In this document: positions 59,841 through 64,000 of the stretch, piece after piece
Numbering within the stretch: the first letter of the stretch is position 1
How the letters are laid out: every line of letters begins with the position of its first letter
NCBI GenBank assembly: GCA_019321725.1
Contig: CM033110.1
Span: 4,829,278-4,893,277 of the forward strand
Source of the DNA: Paulownia fortunei
Lineage: Eukaryota > Streptophyta > Magnoliopsida > Lamiales > Paulowniaceae
Length of the DNA: 64,000 bases
Direction: 5' to 3'
Position numbers and translations under genes: made by a program
Notes under the pieces: generated by a model
Told to the model about the DNA's origin: nothing
The model's database searches: none
The model's input: only the letters and a program-made list of their open reading frames with translations

Positions 59841-61010
59841 CAATGGGTTACTTAATAATGAAAAGTACAAGATACTATGTAGGTAGTTCAACAATAGCGT
59901 AGTCTACTGACTTTTGCAAATGAGAATACTAGATACAACGAGGTTAATTTCTTAGCAAAGAAAGAAAAATGAGGAAGACATCTGACTTTATGTTTATGTG
60001 TATGTAATGAAATTAAAAATATTTCTTGTGCAAATAATTACTACACTTTTTTTTTTAAATAGGCAATTCTTCTTCTATTTGATCCAACTCATTTTTAATT
60101 TTGTGTGATATTATATTTTGACTTAAGTTAAAATATAAAGTTGCTACTACATATAAATACGTCTAATTATATCTTTTTGATGAAACAGAAAGGGGTGCCA
60201 TATTAATTTGCTTCACAATAAACTTATAATTTGTTTTACAATTTTTACTTATATTTAAATGATATACCAACCTTGCTTCATTTTCTAAACAATTATTTTA
60301 CAAATGACAAACAACTGATTTTTATTTTATTTATTGTTTATTCTATTATGCACTTGCGATTTTTAACTTTTGTAATGAAATCGTGTATCTTCATTTATTT
60401 TTATACAGATTCAACAACAAAACTTAAGTTACATGGTTAATTATTATATATTTCGGTGAATAACACCCTTGGTAATGATCTCAATATAGTCCTTAAAAGT
60501 TTAACAATCACGTCAATGCACTCAAAACAATTTTATCTAGCTCACTTCAAAATATATGTTGAAAGTACTTCATATATATCATAACTTAATCTATTTGATT
60601 TTATTCTTATTTGATTTCACAGAATTAGATTAATTTGGTATAAGATAAATTTAAAATTGATATTATACATTAATATTTTGTGTTATATAATTTTCTTTGG
60701 AATTAAAACTCATGATGTATTAATTTCCTTTTCATTGTACCTAACTTGTTTGCACAATTTTAATTAAAAATTAAATATTATATGAAGACCTTTCGTCATT
60801 TTCTAAGCTAATGATGTTATTTTTCAGTGAATAATCTACAAGATAATGATGTTTCTAGCATACAAAGATTTTCTTCTAGAGAGGATGTTTTGTACCAAAA
60901 ATAAGAAAGTACATTCAAGAATAAAAACCTCTTTTTATACTCTCTTTGTGCACTTATGATGTTTTTCGAATAGACGTTTGTGATATATATATATATATAT
61001 ATATGGATAA
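59841..61010 (+). mobile_element. Helitron-derived copy 3, downstream part
   Basis: Follows copies 1 and 2: block near 59842-59990, TLGNDLNIVLKS block (60466-), and NNLQDNDVSSIQRFSSREDV (60827-60900) after TTTCAG. It ends in a (TA)n run (60982-61004) where the next unit would start, and homology to the tandem unit stops there. Confidence 0.65.
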
Positions 61011-61799
61011 TACTAAAAACCTTGATTTATTTTCTAATATTTTTGTATAAATTACTATATTTAATAGAATATCATAACTGTTCATGATGTTTTGACACTA
61101 CCAAGATTTTCTTCCATGGATGATATTCTTTCCAAAGAACAAGAAGGTATGTACTTAATAAAAGTTTAAATCATCTCAAAAATATCATGCATGTACTTCT
61201 TTTTTGTTATCTAAATGCAATAGAACATTAACCAAACTTGGTCCAAATATATATGTTGGAATTACTATCTTTATATCAGAAACATCATTTTCCATTCTTA
61301 AAAAACATTCTTTAAAGAGTCGCCACATTTGTAGTTTAATATAAATCTACTAACATAATCAACATTTTTCCTTTTCAACACGTCATTAGAATTAAATTTT
61401 TTATATCTTTTCAAAATTCTCACTCTTTTAATTATTATAGTTGTCGGCGAAGAAAGTAATAAGAAGGTCTCACATAGAAAATGTAGTTGATACATTCTAC
61501 AAATTAGAAATCTGAGGTAATCTGCACTTCTCTTTGCAAGAAGACTATTGCAAAAATATGCGGTAGACATGTACATACAATTAGAGACAAGAAGGTTGGA
61601 TTACTACTACAACTTTAAGATTACAAACTTGAGTGTAGGTTAAGTAATAAATTTATCGTGAGTTCGAAGTCAATCCACATGAAACTTGTTTGAAAAATTC
61701 AGGATTATATTTCTTAAAAAAATAGGGTTTATATGATTTAGAATATATAAAAAAATAATGTATGTTGTAACTAAAAAAAATCAAAGTAATAAAAGTATT
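61011..61799 (+). other. Tail block of Helitron array and unassigned DNA
   Basis: 61078-61150 encodes VHDVLTLPRFSSMDDILSKE followed by QEG, the counterpart of the minus-strand block at 36210-36320, and closes the array. The rest to 61799 is AT-rich without a recognised feature. Confidence 0.5.
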
Positions 61800-62440
61800 G
61801 AGAATTAGAGATCTTTCTGTTATGATATATTTTCATATATCATTTGTCAAATTTGGTTGTCGGATGATGGAGATATGGTCAAATTACTGAATTATATCCA
61901 AAAGCCGTCCTTTAATATCAGCAACACATTAAAGCATATTTTTTACCATTTTGACATACCATCTTGTTTTTACAAACTTGTTTATGTACCTCTTGTGTAT
62001 AACATAGCAAATTTCAGCTCAAAATCAATTTGGGCTTCAGAGATAGGCTGAAATCTGATCGAATTTTTGGTGATCCATTTTGTATAACCAATTAGATGAA
62101 TTTTTTGCTATAATCAAGACTTAATTATGCTGAGTTTCCAATAGAATCATTGTACTTCTATCTCTTGGCTTTTAAATAAAGTAAGATTCAAGTCCATAGA
62201 GCTTTTAATCATGGAGTTATACTCAAAATACAAAAACTGCACAAGTCTAAAAACATGCTTTTTTTGATCTTGTGAAATATTTTCTCCCAACTTGCTCATG
62301 ACACATGTTGTCTTCTTCTTTTTTTGTTCATTGATTCCCTACACAAAATATCAACAAAAAACTAATAATATTAACAAGAATAAAAGCAAGAAAAGTATAA
62401 AGGTTTTGATACAAAAATATGTCAAAATATGCCCTTATCA
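61800..62440 (-). repeat. Start of 3' LTR of another Athila-like gypsy element
   Basis: The reverse complement begins TGATAAGGGCATATTTTGAC right after a polypurine tract. It continues with TTTGTATCAAAACC, TGTGTAGGGAATCAATGAAC and long A/T-rich text of the kind seen in Athila-type LTRs. The left boundary is uncertain and the LTR is probably truncated near 61800. Confidence 0.65.
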
Positions 62441-62456
62441 AATTCCCCCACACTTA
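62441..62456 (-). other. Polypurine tract
   Basis: Minus strand TTAAGTGTGGGGGAATT ends directly at the LTR start. This is the plus-strand primer site of reverse transcription in such elements, and is typical of Athila-like families. Confidence 0.75.
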
Positions 62457-64000
62457 ACATTTCCTCGTCCTCAAACAAGTCTAAAACAAACCTGAACTAA
62501 TCCACTTTCATAGAAAATCACGATTGCATTTAGCATATGCAACAAACCTTTAAACCCCTAGGTGGCCCATAGAGGACGAGTTATAATCTTGTGAGGATCT
62601 TCAGCGGTGGTGCCCGCAAACACCTATGATAACTACCTTCTAATTATTATTCCCAGAAAGCAACAAAGTAATATAGAAATGAAATCAAAGAAGTATTAAA
62701 TTTAACTTAGTCATTCAAAAGTTAATACATTTCCATAATAAGTATACTCAAGTGTGTGTGTGGATAGTTAATTTCAACAATGACGAAACTATGCAGGCTT
62801 CAAATAAATGAATTTTTATAAAATCTTACAAAAACCATCACCCAATCTCTAATAGAAGAGTTAAACAACATAGACTCTTCCTTTGGTACAAATCTCTACT
62901 ACACCTATGACACCATATGAAATCAAAAGGTTTTCAATAAAAATTGTAATAAGACCAAAGTTTAGTGATGTGGCTAAGAAATAAAATGATAGGATGCAAA
63001 AAGGTTCTAAAAAACTTCATGAAATTAGAGAGAGAGTTTATCGATAAAAAATTCTCAAACTCCATGAATTTCAACACTGGGGTCTATTGTTATTGAATTG
63101 GACCCCTTTTTATCATTCTTATTCATCTTGCAATATCTCATTTTTAGTTGCAGCTCGTAGCACTTTGCAATTTTATTTTATTTTCTTTTTTTTTTTCCTT
63201 TTTTTGATTTTTGTTTATTTTTTTTAGAAGAGAAACTCTCTCACACTTATTTTCTATTCCAACCTAAATTTCTTTTGCAAGCACACTCAACAATGGAATG
63301 TCTCTTAAACTCCAAATCATTTTTAGAATAAGGGTTGGATAATAGTATATTTTAGCTAGGTGAAAAGATATGGTTCCACAAAAAAATATTTATTTATTAA
63401 AAGGCTTAAAGAGGCTCACTAGGGGGATGATCTCTTAGAACATCACATAGGGAACAAGATGATTTGGCAATGGTGCAAGAAAACTTAGTCCTTAATTATT
63501 TTTCATGTGATACTCTATCAGTCGTTTGCCTTGACAGATCAAAAGGAAACATTCCAATACTCAACCCCTACATATTGAATATCAAAGTGATGATTAGAAC
63601 GAGGACATAAGAACTTCCTATTTTGACATGATTATCTTCACATTGAATAACATAACTATTTGTGGAAAAAAATGAGTATAATTATCACAAAAATATATTA
63701 ACCAAAAAATAATATCAAAGCCCTAAACAACACCTATCATCAATCAAACCATATTATCCATGCTTAATTTTAATCATTGAAGTTGGAAGAACCTCTATGA
63801 CTTAAAAAAATTGGTAATTTGCAAACTTTTGTTTAAAACTACACAAACTTGTCTTTACTCTGCCAGTTTTTTTTCATGGTTTTAATGGACCCATAAGAAA
63901 ACATGCTTAAATTTTTTTAGAAGAAAATATTAGAAAAATACACATTGAACACACAAGTCATGATATCAACTATCCATCCCCCAACCTAATCGATACACTA
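62457..64000 (-). other. 3' non-coding region of the Athila-like element
   Basis: Minus strand: TTGTTTGAGGACGAGGAAAT just before the polypurine tract (compare GCTCGAGGACTAGCAAAAT at 51350). Upstream it is non-coding with long A-rich runs (63190-63225), like 49838-51387. No pol sequence is reached before the window ends. Confidence 0.6.

Overview
The window reads as gene-poor, AT-rich nuclear DNA of a flowering plant, probably a eudicot. It is built almost entirely from old, nested transposable elements: Ty1/copia elements (one Sirevirus-like family and a second lineage), Ty3/gypsy elements of Athila-like and Tat-like type, Helitron fragments, a Mutator-like foldback element and a relic of a FAR1/MULE-type gene. 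One short open reading frame near 33.1-33.4 kb may be an ordinary host gene. I found no rRNA, tRNA, CRISPR or prokaryotic signal. There is one assembly gap (35122-35221, 100 N). No lineage was checked by search; all calls rest on motifs and internal comparison.

Layout. 1-2.9 kb: minus-strand Sirevirus-like copia relic (gag, protease start, LTR part), with a gypsy LTR scrap at its left. 3.8-12.0 kb: minus-strand Tat-like gypsy remnant with two diverged LTRs, a primer-binding site and gag pieces but no visible pol. Two minisatellites lie in its 3' part, and a solo LTR has landed in one of them. 13.2-23.0 kb: plus-strand Sirevirus-like copia with all domains decayed. A 1549-bp solo LTR with a perfect 5-bp target duplication sits right after the pol stop codon. 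The end of the copia is tandemly duplicated, so the second copy keeps the empty site. 23.0-24.4 kb: LTR fragment. 25.6-26.7 kb: FAR1-related pseudogene. 29.9-31.7 kb: Mutator-like foldback element with a perfect 9-bp target duplication. 31.8-33.5 kb: local tandem duplication beside the candidate host gene. 34-35.3 kb: extreme AT-rich DNA around the gap.

36-61 kb is a Helitron-derived array: one minus-strand copy and three plus-strand copies in tandem (period about 2.3 kb), each with a decayed Helitron helicase-like N-terminal region. A copia element (40232-46288) split the first plus copy. An Athila-like gypsy element (48010-56917) split the second. 61.8-64 kb holds the LTR start and 3' non-coding region of another Athila-like element on the minus strand.

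The most interesting structures are (1) the gypsy element at 48-57 kb, where a nested solo LTR and an inversion can be read from a 5-bp target duplication now present in inverted orientation (CCTCT / AGAGG); (2) the copia element at 40-46 kb, whose two outer ends are a 90-bp inverted repeat flanked by a near-perfect 5-bp target duplication, as if two identical LTR ends had been integrated; (3) the Helitron array with exon-like blocks that stay open in each copy; and (4) the foldback Mutator-like element. Nothing here looks like an intact, active gene system; the value is in the insertion and rearrangement history.
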